64,000 nucleotides of DNA from JBHFEI01 sp041928815 (GCF_041928815.1 NZ_JBHFEI010000010.1:145834-209833); one strand, 5' to 3'. Positions 34,485 through 43,336 are shown, numbered from the stretch's first letter. Numbers and translations are program-made. The notes: generated by a model from the letters alone, not told the origin.

Positions 34485-35320
34485 TTCACGGCTCCTGCGG
34501 TGATGCCGCGGATCAGTTGCCGCGAGAAGATCATGTAGAGGACGAGGACGGGGAAGATCGCCAGCGACAGGGCGGCGAGCACCGCGTTCCAGTTGGTGAC
34601 GAACTGGCCGATGAAGATCTGGGCGCCGAGGGTGACGGTCTTGGTCGCCTCGCCGGGGGCGAGGATCAGCGGGAACCAGAGGTCGTTCCAGATCGGGATC
34701 ATGGTGAAGACGGCGACGGTCGCCATGGCGGGGCGCACCAGCGGCAGCACGAGGCGGGCGAAGATCGCATATTCCGACAGTCCGTCGATGCGGCCGGCAT
34801 TTTTGAGGTCGTCGGAGACGGTGCGCATGAATTCGGACAGGATGAAGACGGCGAGCGGCAGGCCCTGCGCCGTGTAGACGAGGATCAGCGCCGTCAGCGT
34901 GTTGACGAGGCCGGTCGCGACCATGCCCTGCAGGATGGCGACGGTGCCGAGACGGATCGGGATCATGATGCCGAGCGCCAGATAAAGGCCCATCAGCGTG
35001 TTGCCGCGAAAGCGGTATTCGGAGAGCGCGAAGGCGGCCATGGCGCCGAAGAGCAGCACGAGCGCGATCGACACGACGGTGACGATCAGGCTGTTCTGGA
35101 AATAGCCGAGGAAATCGCCCTGCTTCAGCACCGTGACGTAACCGACGAGGTCGAAGGTCGACGGCGTCGGCAGTTGCATCGGATTGCGGAAGATGGCGTT
35201 GCGCGACTTGAACGAGTTGATGATCGTCAGGAACACCGGGAAGAGGGCGATCAGCGTATAGGCGATCAGGGCGGCGTGAACCGCGCCGGTGCGCACCATG
35301 GATCCACGGGCTTGCGACAT
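34481..35320 (-). CDS. Sugar ABC transporter permease (MalG-like)
   Basis: 279 residues, six membrane helices: YTLIALFPVFLTIINSFK first helix, the periplasmic loop with IFRNPMQLPTP, and an EAA loop DDLKNAGRIDGLSEYAIFARLVLPLVRPA. Start at 35320 has GGGAGA nine bases upstream; the reading frame continues upstream only as a shadow of the other permease gene. Partner of the MalF-like permease 11 bp upstream. Confidence 0.9.
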   Translation of the reverse strand: MSQARGSMVRTGAVHAALIAYTLIALFPVFLTIINSFKSRNAIFRNPMQLPTPSTFDLVGYVTVLKQGDFLGYFQNSLIVTVVSIALVLLFGAMAAFALSEYRFRGNTLMGLYLALGIMIPIRLGTVAILQGMVATGLVNTLTALILVYTAQGLPLAVFILSEFMRTVSDDLKNAGRIDGLSEYAIFARLVLPLVRPAMATVAVFTMIPIWNDLWFPLILAPGEATKTVTLGAQIFIGQFVTNWNAVLAALSLAIFPVLVLYMIFSRQLIRGITAGAVK

Positions 35321-35331
35321 GGCGGTCTCCC

Positions 35332-36276
35332 TCAGAACTGGTAGCGGCGCATGCGGCGCTGGATGACGAAGAGATAGAGCGACACGCCCGAGAGGATGAT
35401 GAGGAACATCACCGCCGCGATCGTCGCGCCCATCGAGCGGTCGCCGAGCTGGAGCTGGAAGCCGAAGAAGGTGCGGTAGAGCAGCGTGCCGAGGATGTCG
35501 GTCGAGCCGTCGGGGCCGGCAAGCGCCCCTTGAACGGTGTAGACCAGATCGAAGGCGTTGAAATTGCCGACGAAGGTGAGGATCGAGATGATGCCGATCG
35601 AGGGCAGGATCAGCGGCAGCTTGATCTTCCAGAACTGGCTCCAGCCGGTGACGCCGTCGCATTCGGCCGCCTCGATCACCTCGTCGGGGATATTGAGCAG
35701 CGCCGCGTAGATGAGCATCATCGGGATTCCGACATATTGCCAGACCGAGATCAGCGACACGGTGACGAGCGCCGATCCCGGCTTGCCGAGCCAGGGCGAA
35801 AACAGCGATTTCAGCCCGACGAGATCGAGGAGGTACGGCGAGACGCCCCAGATCGGCGAGAGGATCAGCTTCCAGATGAAGCCGACGATGACGAAGGAGA
35901 GCAGCGTCGGCAGGAAGATCGCCGTGCGGTAGAAGGCGGAGAAACGCAGCTTCGGGATCGACAGCATGGCGGCGAGCGCGATGCCGATCGGATTCTGTAC
36001 GAGCATATGGATGACGAAGAAGATGCAGTTGTTGCGAAGCGCGTTCCAGAAGTCGGCCGACCAGCGCGGCGCGCCGAAGAGGGTGGCGAAATTGGCGAAC
36101 CCGACGAAGGTCAGCTCGCCATCGACGGTGTTGTAGAACGACTGCCGGAGCGTCTCGATCAGCGGCAGGATCATCACCGCCGTGTACACGAAGACGGCCG
36201 GCGCGAGGAACACGACGATATGCCAGCGGAAGGGGCGCCTGATAGCAGTGGCAGCGGGTTCGGTGACGCTCATCAT
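35332..36276 (-). CDS. Sugar ABC transporter permease (MalF-like)
   Basis: 314 residues, six membrane helices, starting with FRWHIVVFLAPAVFVYTAVMILPL. EAA loop IPDEVIEAAECDGVTGWSQFWKIKLPLILPS. Forms the channel with the next gene. It should directly follow the binding-protein gene, but here an AT-rich DUF4279 gene and its flanks (36.30-36.75 kb) separate the two. Confidence 0.9.
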   Translation of the reverse strand: MMSVTEPAATAIRRPFRWHIVVFLAPAVFVYTAVMILPLIETLRQSFYNTVDGELTFVGFANFATLFGAPRWSADFWNALRNNCIFFVIHMLVQNPIGIALAAMLSIPKLRFSAFYRTAIFLPTLLSFVIVGFIWKLILSPIWGVSPYLLDLVGLKSLFSPWLGKPGSALVTVSLISVWQYVGIPMMLIYAALLNIPDEVIEAAECDGVTGWSQFWKIKLPLILPSIGIISILTFVGNFNAFDLVYTVQGALAGPDGSTDILGTLLYRTFFGFQLQLGDRSMGATIAAVMFLIILSGVSLYLFVIQRRMRRYQF

Positions 36277-36303
36277 CTATTTCCGTTGTTTGGTTTGCGC
36301 CGC

Positions 36304-36714
36304 TCACGTGTCATCGCTGGACACTGTTATATGAAGACCAATATTTTCTTCAGCCAATTTCCTTATAATGTCACATCCCAGATCCATCTCGATCGATTTA
36401 CCCGGATCAACAAATGTATGAATCAATAAAAAAGCAGAATCTAAGTTTTTTATTTCAGAAATCCGTCTGTATTTTAACCCAGCCTGAGAAAATATACTAT
36501 CGATTAGCTCATTCACATCCCCACTGTTCAGCGACGATCTGAATGTCCACATACCTGTCTTTTTGGGACCGAACTGTTGCCCCCGCTTCGAAACGACGAT
36601 CTCACCGGCTTTCCAGGAATCGCTCGGCGTCGTGCCAAGCACGTCGGTCACTTGCGATGGATCCAGATCATCGCCGAAGAAAAAGAGGGACGCCGAACCA
36701 ATGAGGTCTTCCAT
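36304..36714 (-). CDS. DUF4279 domain-containing protein (inserted, AT-rich)
   Basis: 136 residues from the internal Met (MEDLIGSASLFFFGDDLDP); an upstream Met at 36744 would add a Lys/Arg-rich tail. DUF4279 pattern is clear: FFGDDLDPSQVTDVLGTTPS, KAGEIVVSKRGQQFGPKKTG and MWTFRSSL near the N-terminus, a central helix, and a final helix ending in GLHITVSSDD. Function of the domain is unknown. The gene is far more AT-rich than everything around it and uses AT-ending codons, so it was probably acquired. It splits the sugar transporter operon between binding protein and permeases, in the same orientation. Confidence 0.72.
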   Translation of the reverse strand: MEDLIGSASLFFFGDDLDPSQVTDVLGTTPSDSWKAGEIVVSKRGQQFGPKKTGMWTFRSSLNSGDVNELIDSIFSQAGLKYRRISEIKNLDSAFLLIHTFVDPGKSIEMDLGCDIIRKLAEENIGLHITVSSDDT

Positions 36715-36820
36715 ACGCTTTTTCTTTCGCGACGAATGCTTCAACGCCAGCGAGATCCGAGCAGCCCATCACTGCATGCCGGTCACCAGCTTTTGCGTTG
36801 ACCCCGGCCGAAGCATGCCA

Positions 36821-36847
36821 GGGCTCTGCGGTTTTTCCGCAGAGCCC
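36821..36847 (-). terminator. Stem-loop after the sugar-binding-protein gene
   Basis: Perfect 11 bp stem GGGCTCTGCGG / CCGCAGAGCCC with a 5-base loop, 9 bp beyond the stop of the binding-protein gene. No T tract follows on the minus strand. Such hairpins between binding protein and permease genes usually stabilise the upstream mRNA and limit downstream expression. Confidence 0.65.
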
Positions 36848-36855
36848 ATATGCAC

Positions 36856-38112
36856 TCACTTCGCCGGCTTGTACCAGCTGTCGAGGCCCTTCTGCAGCTT
36901 CTCGGCTGCCACTTCCGGCGTGTCGGTGCCGTTGATGACGTTGGCCGATTCGACCCAGGTCTCGTTTTCGAGGTTCGGCGTGCCGCGCGACAGGATCTGG
37001 TAGGTCGAGCGGATGGTCGGCTTGCACTTCTCGCGCCAGGAGACGAATTCCTGCGCCAGCGGGTCCGACATCTTCACCGCCGTCGAATTGAGGCTGAAGA
37101 AGCCCGGCAGCGCATTGGCATAGATGTCGGCGAATTCCGGCGAGGCGACCCAGGTGAGGAAGGTCTTGGCCGCGTCCGCATTCGGGCTCTTGGCGTTGAG
37201 GCCGATGCCGATGTCGTTGTGGTCGGAGATATAGCAGGTGTCGCCGGCCGTCTTCACCGGCGGCGGGAAGGCGCCCATCTTGAACTGGGCCTGCGTGTTG
37301 AAGCCGGAGATTTCCCAGGAGCCGGCCGGGTAGATCGCAGCGCGGCCCAGGGTGAAGAGGTTCTGGCTGTCCGGGTAGGTCTGGGCTTCAAATCCGTCGC
37401 CGAGATAGTCCTTCCACTTGGCGAGCACCTTATAGGGCTCGACCCAGTCGGCGTCGGTCAGCTTCTGCTCGCCCTTGATCAGCGCCAGGCGGCCGTCCTC
37501 GCCCTTCCAGTAGGTCGGGCCGATGTTCTGGTAGCCCATGGTCGCGGCTTCCCAGAGGTCCTTCGTGCCCATGGCAAGCGGGATGTAATTGCCGTCGGCC
37601 TTGATCTTGTCGAGGGCTGCGAAGAACTCCGCTTCGGTCGTCGGCACGGTGATGCCGAGCTGGTCGAAGGCGTCCTTGTTGTAGATGAAGCCGTGGATGA
37701 CCGACGCCATCGGCACGCAGAAGGTCGCGGAACCGTCGTCGGTGGTCCAGGCGGACTTGGCGACCGGGGAAAAGTTTTCCATGCCGGCAAGGCCGGTGAG
37801 GTCGGCGAGGTGTTTCTTGTTGTAGAGTTCCAGCGACGCGTCGAACGGGCGGCAGGTGATCAGGTCGCCGGCCGAGCCCGCGTCGAGCTTAGCGTTCAGC
37901 GCGGCGTTATATTCCGTCGGCGCGGAGGGCGAGAAGACCACCTTGATGTCGGGGTTCTTCGCCTCGAAGGCGGGGATCAGCTTCTCCTGCCAGATGGCGA
38001 GGTCGTCATTGCGCCAGCTTTCGATGGTCAGCGTCGTCTCGGCGCAGGCCATCCCGGCCGTGGCGAGCATGCTCGAAGCGAGCAGGAGCGCCTTCACTGC
38101 GGTGCGGGTCAT
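36856..38112 (-). CDS. Sugar ABC transporter substrate-binding protein (family 1)
   Basis: 418 residues with signal peptide 1-24 (LLASSMLATAGMACA). Family 1 binding protein for mono- or oligosaccharides: LTIESWRNDDLAIWQEKLIPAFEAKNP is split in the protein by typical residues, with YNAALNAKLDAGSAGDLITC, FIYNKDAFDQLGI and WEISGFN. GGGAGAA precedes the ATG. Second gene after murQ (59 bp gap); likely ligand is GlcNAc, chitobiose or a MurNAc-containing sugar, from the surrounding genes (inference). Confidence 0.9.
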   Translation of the reverse strand: MTRTAVKALLLASSMLATAGMACAETTLTIESWRNDDLAIWQEKLIPAFEAKNPDIKVVFSPSAPTEYNAALNAKLDAGSAGDLITCRPFDASLELYNKKHLADLTGLAGMENFSPVAKSAWTTDDGSATFCVPMASVIHGFIYNKDAFDQLGITVPTTEAEFFAALDKIKADGNYIPLAMGTKDLWEAATMGYQNIGPTYWKGEDGRLALIKGEQKLTDADWVEPYKVLAKWKDYLGDGFEAQTYPDSQNLFTLGRAAIYPAGSWEISGFNTQAQFKMGAFPPPVKTAGDTCYISDHNDIGIGLNAKSPNADAAKTFLTWVASPEFADIYANALPGFFSLNSTAVKMSDPLAQEFVSWREKCKPTIRSTYQILSRGTPNLENETWVESANVINGTDTPEVAAEKLQKGLDSWYKPAK

Positions 38113-38171
38113 GTCGTTCTCCCTTTTATCGGCGCCTGCCGGCGCACCTTGAACCCAAGATCGTCCTGTCG

Positions 38172-39086
38172 TCAGCGCCGCGCCGTACGGGCCGGCGCCA
38201 CTGCCTCCAGCGCGCGGCGGAGATTCTGCCCGGCCGCGTCGAGGATCTTTTTGGCCTTTGTCGCATCGCCGGCCCCGGCGGCGATCAGCACGGCGAGCTT
38301 CACCGAGCCGGAGGCGGCGGCGAGATGGCGCTGCGCCTCGTCCCGCGTCACGCCGGCGATGTCGCCGACGATGCGCGCGGCGCGTCCGTGAAGCTTGCTG
38401 TTGTCGGCCCTCAGATTGACCATGTGGCCGTCATGCACATGGCCGAGCCGGATGCCGGCCATGGTGGACAGCATGTTGAGCGCGATCTTCTGCGCCGTGC
38501 CCGCGCCCATCCGCGTCGAGCCGGACACGACCTCGGGCGGCGTGTCGAGAAGGATCGCGACATCGGCGCCGTCGAAAAGGCGGGCACCCCGATTGTTGGC
38601 GATGGCGACGATGCGGGCCCCGGCGACACGGGCAGCGTCCGCGGCCGCCAGCGCATAGGGCGTTGCCCCGCTTGCAGACACCGAAATCAGCACGTCGCCC
38701 GCGCCGATCCCGGCCGTCGCGACGTCGCGCGCGGCGCGGTCTGCGTCGTCCTCGAAACCGCCGGCGAGATCCACCAGGCTTTCCGCCCCGCCGGCGAGCA
38801 GGATGACGACCTCGCCCCCCGTCAGGCCGTAGGTGCCGGGAAGCTCGAGCGCGTCGGCCATCGCCATCAGGCCGGAACTGCCAGCGCCGGCATAGGCGAG
38901 ACGTCCGCCCCGCGACAGGGCCTCGGCCACCATGTGCGCCGCCGCGCCGATCGGGCCGATCGCCGCCTCGACCGCCCGCGCCGCCGCGATCTGGCCATTG
39001 AAGAGAAGCCGCAGCGCCGCCTCCGGCTCCAGCCGATCCGGCATCTGCGAATGATCGCGGCGCTCTTCGGTCTTGACGCTTGGCAT
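38172..39086 (-). CDS. murQ: N-acetylmuramic acid 6-phosphate etherase
   Basis: 304 residues, SIS fold. Signatures: GRLAYAGAGSSGLMAMADALE, VSASGATPYALAAADAAR and the family-specific PPEVVSGSTRMGAGTAQK. Splits MurNAc-6-phosphate into GlcNAc-6-phosphate and D-lactate, feeding NagA. The start at 39086 is chosen because AGGGAG lies seven bases upstream; the frame is open another 34 codons but reaches into the operator region. First gene of the minus arm, divergent from the GlcNAc kinase gene. A C-terminal extension carries the usual helical region. Confidence 0.92.
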   Translation of the reverse strand: MPSVKTEERRDHSQMPDRLEPEAALRLLFNGQIAAARAVEAAIGPIGAAAHMVAEALSRGGRLAYAGAGSSGLMAMADALELPGTYGLTGGEVVILLAGGAESLVDLAGGFEDDADRAARDVATAGIGAGDVLISVSASGATPYALAAADAARVAGARIVAIANNRGARLFDGADVAILLDTPPEVVSGSTRMGAGTAQKIALNMLSTMAGIRLGHVHDGHMVNLRADNSKLHGRAARIVGDIAGVTRDEAQRHLAAASGSVKLAVLIAAGAGDATKAKKILDAAGQNLRRALEAVAPARTARR

Positions 39087-39109
39087 GCCCATCTCCCTCT
39101 GTCGGAGAT

Positions 39110-39130
39110 TAAGGCCAAAAAAATACCAAT
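39110..39130 (-). promoter_or_regulatory. Candidate GntR operator upstream of murQ
   Basis: Read on the minus strand: TGGTATT, four T, TGGCCTTA, with the half-sites 11 bp apart (one helical turn). It is the mirror copy of the site in front of the kinase gene and lies 24 bp ahead of the murQ ATG. Confidence 0.6.
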
Positions 39131-39243
39131 TGTCCAGAGGCAAATTAACATTCGTTGCCAGAAAGTGAATGTCGCAGGATTTTATCATTTAAAATCAGAG
39201 AATCTGCCATTTTGAAATTTTGCACGGATCGCCTCTTCATTAA

Positions 39244-39262
39244 TGGTATTTTTTTGGTATTA
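39244..39262 (+). promoter_or_regulatory. Candidate GntR operator upstream of the amino-sugar kinase
   Basis: Direct repeat TGGTATT-tttt-TGGTATT (39244-39250 and 39255-39261), 11 bp period, 18 bp ahead of the ATG. The regulator encoded one gene downstream (HutC-type GntR) is the obvious candidate to bind it. Confidence 0.62.
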
Positions 39263-39279
39263 TCTTGGTGGAGGTGGTC

Positions 39280-40164
39280 ATGGCTGAGCTTCTCATCGGA
39301 ATCGACGGCGGCGGGACCGGCTGCCGCGCCGCCGTGGCGACGCAGGACGGCCGCGTGCTCGGGCAGGGGACGGGCGGCCCGGCCAATATCCTGACCGAGC
39401 CGGAGAGTTCGCTGACGCATCTCATCTCCGCCGCCGGCGCGGCACTCGCCGATGCGGGACTCGCGCCGGAACGGATATCCGAGGCCCGCGCCCTGCTCGG
39501 CCTTGCCGGAAGCAATGTCGGCGAGGCGGTGCATATGGTGAAGGCGCGCCTGCCCTTCCGGGACGCGTCGATCGAATCGGATGTACTGATCTCGCTCGAG
39601 GGCGCCCTGCCGGAAGGCGACGGCGCGGTCGCCGCCCTCGGCACGGGCACGGTCTATGCCGCGCGCCAGGGCGGAGAGGTGAGCTATCTCGGCGGCTGGG
39701 GCTTTGCCGTCGGCGACCTCGGCAGCGGCGCGCGCCTCGGCCAGGCGCTCCTGCAGGAAAGCCTGCTCGCCCATGACGGCATCCGTCCCGGCTCGCCCCT
39801 GACCGCCGCGGTGCTCGCCGAATTCGAGGGCGATCCGCGCGCGATCGTCGATTTCGCCCGAAAGGCGCGGCCCGTCGATTTCGGCCGCCACGCTCCGCGC
39901 CTGTTCGATTGTGCCGCGAAGGGCGATGCCGTGGCGCTCCGGATCGTCCGCGAGGGCGCCGCGAGTATCGACGCGGCGATCGACGTGCTCGTGCGGCGCG
40001 GCATCGGCCGGCTCTGCCTGCTCGGCGGCCTTGCCCGCGTCTATGAACCCTTCCTCGCCGGCAGGCACCGGCCGCTCTTCGTCGCGCCCGAGGCCGATGC
40101 GCTCGCCGGCGCGGTGCGCCTCGCCGTCAGGCGCTACGGCGCGCTTGCGGAGGCGGGCCGATGA
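39280..40164 (+). CDS. BadF/BadG-type N-acetylglucosamine (or MurNAc) kinase
   Basis: 294 residues, actin-like ATPase fold: phosphate 1 loop LIGIDGGGTGCRAAV, ALGTGTVYAAR and GGWGFAVGDLGSGARLGQ, adenosine motif LLGGLARVYEP. Phosphorylates GlcNAc, as human NAGK does, and possibly MurNAc, as clostridial MurK does; MurQ next door needs MurNAc-6-phosphate, which favours a dual role (inference). GGAGG about seven bases before the ATG at 39280. Overlaps the regulator gene by 4 bp. Confidence 0.85.
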   Translation: MAELLIGIDGGGTGCRAAVATQDGRVLGQGTGGPANILTEPESSLTHLISAAGAALADAGLAPERISEARALLGLAGSNVGEAVHMVKARLPFRDASIESDVLISLEGALPEGDGAVAALGTGTVYAARQGGEVSYLGGWGFAVGDLGSGARLGQALLQESLLAHDGIRPGSPLTAAVLAEFEGDPRAIVDFARKARPVDFGRHAPRLFDCAAKGDAVALRIVREGAASIDAAIDVLVRRGIGRLCLLGGLARVYEPFLAGRHRPLFVAPEADALAGAVRLAVRRYGALAEAGR

Positions 40165-40925
40165 GCGCCCATCTGGCCGCGATCCTGCCGAGGGAGGCGC
40201 TGGAGGCCGCGGGCTCCGGCCCGCTTTATCTGAAGCTCCGGCAGGTGATCGAGGAGGCGATCCGCTCCGGCAAGCTCGGCCACGGCGATGCGCTGCCGCC
40301 GGAGCGCGATCTCGCCGATCATGCCGGCATCAGCCGGGTGACGGTGCGCAAGGCGGTCGACGACATGGTGCGCGACGGGCTCCTCGTGCGCCGCCATGGC
40401 TCCGGCACCTTCGTCGTCAAGCCGGTGGCCCGCGTGCAGCAGTCGCTGTCGCGGCTGACCTCGTTTACCGAGGACATGGCGCGGCGCGGGCTGTCGACGC
40501 GGGCGCAGTGGATCGAGCGCGGCCTGTTCCACCCCTCGCCCGACGAGGTGATGGCGCTGGGTCTCAGCCCCGGCATGCTCGTCGCGCGTGTCGGGCGTCT
40601 GCGGATCGCCAACGACATGCCGCTCGCCATCGAGCGCGCCAGCATCTCCGCCGAGTTCCTGCCGGACCCGGCGCGGGTCGACACCTCGCTCTATGCCGAA
40701 CTCGACAAGATCGGCGCGCGGCCCGTACGCGCCGTACAGCGGATTTCCGCCTGCAACCTGAAGGATCCGGATGCCGCCATGCTCGGCGTTCTCGCCGGCG
40801 TCGCTGGCCTCGCCATCGAACGGGTCTCCTACCTTTCCTCCGGCCGGGCCGTCGAGGTGACCCGCTCGCTCTATCGCGGCGACGCCTACGACTTCGTCGC
40901 CGAACTCACCCTGCCGGACCCTTGA
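40161..40925 (+). CDS. GntR/HutC-family regulator with UTRA domain
   Basis: 254 residues. Winged helix (about 20-88) with LPPERDLADHAGISRVTVRKAVDDM and wing RRHGSGTFV; UTRA ligand domain (about 105-245) of the NagR/PhnF/DasR type, ending with VEVTRSLYRGDAYDFVAEL. Probably senses GlcN-6-P or GlcNAc-6-P and controls both divergent arms through the TGGTATT repeats. Encoded between the kinase and deaminase genes. Confidence 0.9.
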   Translation: MSAHLAAILPREALEAAGSGPLYLKLRQVIEEAIRSGKLGHGDALPPERDLADHAGISRVTVRKAVDDMVRDGLLVRRHGSGTFVVKPVARVQQSLSRLTSFTEDMARRGLSTRAQWIERGLFHPSPDEVMALGLSPGMLVARVGRLRIANDMPLAIERASISAEFLPDPARVDTSLYAELDKIGARPVRAVQRISACNLKDPDAAMLGVLAGVAGLAIERVSYLSSGRAVEVTRSLYRGDAYDFVAELTLPDP

Positions 40926-40960
40926 GGCGACGGCGCGCCGAAACAACGAAGGACAGAAAC

Positions 40961-41989
40961 ATGACCACCCATATGCGACGCGAGATCGACGAGGTTCCGC
41001 AGGCCGCCGCCCGCTTTCTCGCGGGCTCGCGCGACGCAATCGCGGCCGCCGGCGCCGCCTTGCGCGAGAAGGATCCCGCCTTCCTCGTCACCATCGCGCG
41101 CGGCTCCTCCGATCATGCCGCCCTCTTCCTGAAATATGCAGTCGAGCTCACCGCCGGCCGGCCGGTCGCCTCGCTCGGCCCCTCGCTCGCCTCGATCTAC
41201 GGCGCGAAGCTGGCGCTCGGCGGCGGCGCGGCGATCGCGGTCTCGCAATCCGGCAAGAGCCCGGATATCGTGGCGATGGCGCAATCGGCCACCGAATCCG
41301 GCGCGGTGACGATCGCGCTCACCAACACGCTTGCCTCGCCGATCGCCGAGCATTCCACCCATGCGCTCGACATCATGGCCGGGCCGGAACTCGCCGTCGC
41401 CGCGACCAAGTCCTTCGTCAACTCGATCGTCGCCGGCCTCGCCGTCCTCGGTGCCTGGACGCAGGACGCGGCGCTGATCAGGGCGGTCGAGGCATTGCCC
41501 GACCATTTCGGCAAGGCGGTGGTGCTCGACTGGGGGCAACTGGCCGAGGACCTCGAGGCGACGGGTGCCGGTTCGCTCTACGTGCTCGGCCGCGGACCGG
41601 CGCTGGCGATCGCGAACGAGGCTGCGCTGAAATTCAAGGAGACGTCCGGCATGCATGCCGAGGCCTTCTCCTCCGCCGAGGTGCTGCACGGGCCGGTGGC
41701 GCTGGTCGGGCGGGACTTTCCCGTGATCGCGCTCGCCGCGCGGGACGCGGCGGAGGCCTCGGTCTCGGAGATCGCCGAGGGGATCGCAGATAAGGGCACC
41801 CATGTCTTCCTCACCTCGGAAAAGGTCGGTTCCGCCCGGCCGCTTCCCTTCGTCGCGACCGGACATCCCGTCACCGACGCGCTGGCGCTGATCCTGCCCT
41901 TCTACGGTTTCGTCGAGGCCTGGGCGCGTCGGCGCGGCCTTGATCCGGATGCCCCGGAGAGCCTGAAGAAAGTGACGGAAACCCGATGA
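40961..41989 (+). CDS. SIS-domain glucosamine-6-phosphate deaminase (NagB-II type)
   Basis: 342 residues, two SIS domains: TIARGSSDHAALFLKYAVE, SQSGKSPDIVAMAQSA in the first, GRGPALAIANEAALKFKETS and AEVLHGPVAL in the second. Resembles the isomerase half of GlmS but lacks the glutaminase domain, as in NagB-II deaminases that convert GlcN-6-P to fructose-6-P and ammonia. Start at 40961 with GGAC/AGAA upstream; 4 bp ATGA overlap with nagA. The larger upstream open frame is a shadow of the preceding genes. Confidence 0.88.
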   Translation: MTTHMRREIDEVPQAAARFLAGSRDAIAAAGAALREKDPAFLVTIARGSSDHAALFLKYAVELTAGRPVASLGPSLASIYGAKLALGGGAAIAVSQSGKSPDIVAMAQSATESGAVTIALTNTLASPIAEHSTHALDIMAGPELAVAATKSFVNSIVAGLAVLGAWTQDAALIRAVEALPDHFGKAVVLDWGQLAEDLEATGAGSLYVLGRGPALAIANEAALKFKETSGMHAEAFSSAEVLHGPVALVGRDFPVIALAARDAAEASVSEIAEGIADKGTHVFLTSEKVGSARPLPFVATGHPVTDALALILPFYGFVEAWARRRGLDPDAPESLKKVTETR

Positions 41990-43173
41990 GCCGGCCGGTC
42001 GCGATCACGGGCGCCCGCATCTTCGACGGGTGGGACTGGCACGAGGGGTGCGCGCTCCTCGTCCGCGACGGCCGGGTGTCGGCCCTCCCGCCCGAGACCG
42101 CCGTGCCGGCCGATGCGGCGGTCGAGGCCGCAGGCGGGGCGCTTCTCGTGCCCGGCTTCATCGACCTTCAGGTGAACGGCGGCGGCGGCGTCCTTCTCAA
42201 CGAGGACCGAAGCGTCGAAGGCCTGCGCCGCATCTGCGCCGCCCATGCCCGTTTCGGCACGACGGCGGCTCTGCCGACGCTGATCACCGACACGTTCGAT
42301 GTCCGCGCCGAGGCGATCGCCGCCGGGTTCGACGCGCAGGCGGCGGGCGTGCCCGGCTTTCTCGGCCTGCATCTCGAAGGTCCGCATCTCTCGCTGGCGC
42401 GCAAGGGCGTCCACGATCCGGCGCTGATCCGGCCGATGGAGGCGCGCGACCTCGACGCGATGCTGGCGCTCGCCGGCCGCTTCCCCGCGCTGATGGTGAC
42501 GGTGGCGCCGGAAAATGCGACGGTCGAGCAGGTCGCCGCCATGGCCGCCGCCGGCATCACCGTCAGCCTCGGCCATTCGGACACGACCTACGCGACGGCG
42601 GCTGCCTATGCGGCGGCGGGCGCGCGCACCGTCACCCATCTCTTCAACGCGATGAGCCCGCTCGGCCATCGCGAACCGGGCATGGTCGGCGCGGCGCTCG
42701 ACATCGGCACGCTCTCTGCCGGCATCATCGCCGACGGCATCCATGTCGATCCCGTCTCGATGCGGGTCGCGCTGGAGGCCAAGGCCGGTCCGGGGCGGAT
42801 CTTCCTCGTCACCGACGCCATGTCGCCGATCGGCACGGAGGAAAAAGGCTTCTTCCTCAACGGCCGCGAGATCTTCCGGAAGGACGGACGGCTGACGCTC
42901 GCTGACGGCACGCTCGCCGGCGCCGACATCGACATGCTCTCCTCCGTTCGCTTCGTCCACGAACGGCTCGGCTTGCCGCTCGGGGAGGCCCTGCGCATGG
43001 CGAGCCTCTACCCGGCCGAGGCGGTGGGGCTTGGCGCGCGCAAGGGGCGGCTCGGCCCCGGCACGGACGCCGACTTCGTCGTGCTGACCGAGGGGCTGGA
43101 CATGGTCGCGACCTATATCGGCGGCGCCCGCGTCTGGAGCCCGTCCAGCCGAAGCGCGATCGCTTCGCCGTAG
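41986..43173 (+). CDS. nagA: N-acetylglucosamine-6-phosphate deacetylase
   Basis: 395 residues, amidohydrolase barrel. Key regions: PGFIDLQVNGGGG, HLEGPHLS (metal Glu), LGHSDTTYATAAAY (metal His), HLFNAMSPLGHREPG and VTDAMSPIG with the catalytic Asp. Removes acetate from GlcNAc-6-P coming from the kinase or MurQ. Overlaps the deaminase gene by 4 bp. Its last ten residues (PSSRSAIASP) are encoded by a palindromic repeat core that is also found in bufC, replacing the original C-terminus. Confidence 0.94.
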   Translation: MSRPVAITGARIFDGWDWHEGCALLVRDGRVSALPPETAVPADAAVEAAGGALLVPGFIDLQVNGGGGVLLNEDRSVEGLRRICAAHARFGTTAALPTLITDTFDVRAEAIAAGFDAQAAGVPGFLGLHLEGPHLSLARKGVHDPALIRPMEARDLDAMLALAGRFPALMVTVAPENATVEQVAAMAAAGITVSLGHSDTTYATAAAYAAAGARTVTHLFNAMSPLGHREPGMVGAALDIGTLSAGIIADGIHVDPVSMRVALEAKAGPGRIFLVTDAMSPIGTEEKGFFLNGREIFRKDGRLTLADGTLAGADIDMLSSVRFVHERLGLPLGEALRMASLYPAEAVGLGARKGRLGPGTDADFVVLTEGLDMVATYIGGARVWSPSSRSAIASP

Positions 43174-43222
43174 CGACCATCCGTGAGCGCGCCGTTCGAT
43201 AACCCTTGAGTGGGAACGGCGC
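43145..43222. repeat. Palindromic repeat at the 3' end of nagA
   Basis: The core CCAGCCGAAGCGCGATCGCTTCG (written here as CCAGCCGAAGCG + CGATCGCTTCG) differs by one base from the centre of the element at 17813-17917. A second inverted repeat follows (GAGCGCGCCGTTC … GAACGGCGCTC, 43179-43222). It contains the nagA stop codon. Confidence 0.6.
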
Positions 43223-43336
43223 TCTCGACGCTTCATCCTGGCGCATGGCCCTGCTGATCGTCGCGTCCCTCCGGCCGGTTCATGCTCTGAAGACAAGACG
43301 ATCGAGGATTTCACCTCCCGTGCCGACCGGAGCGCC

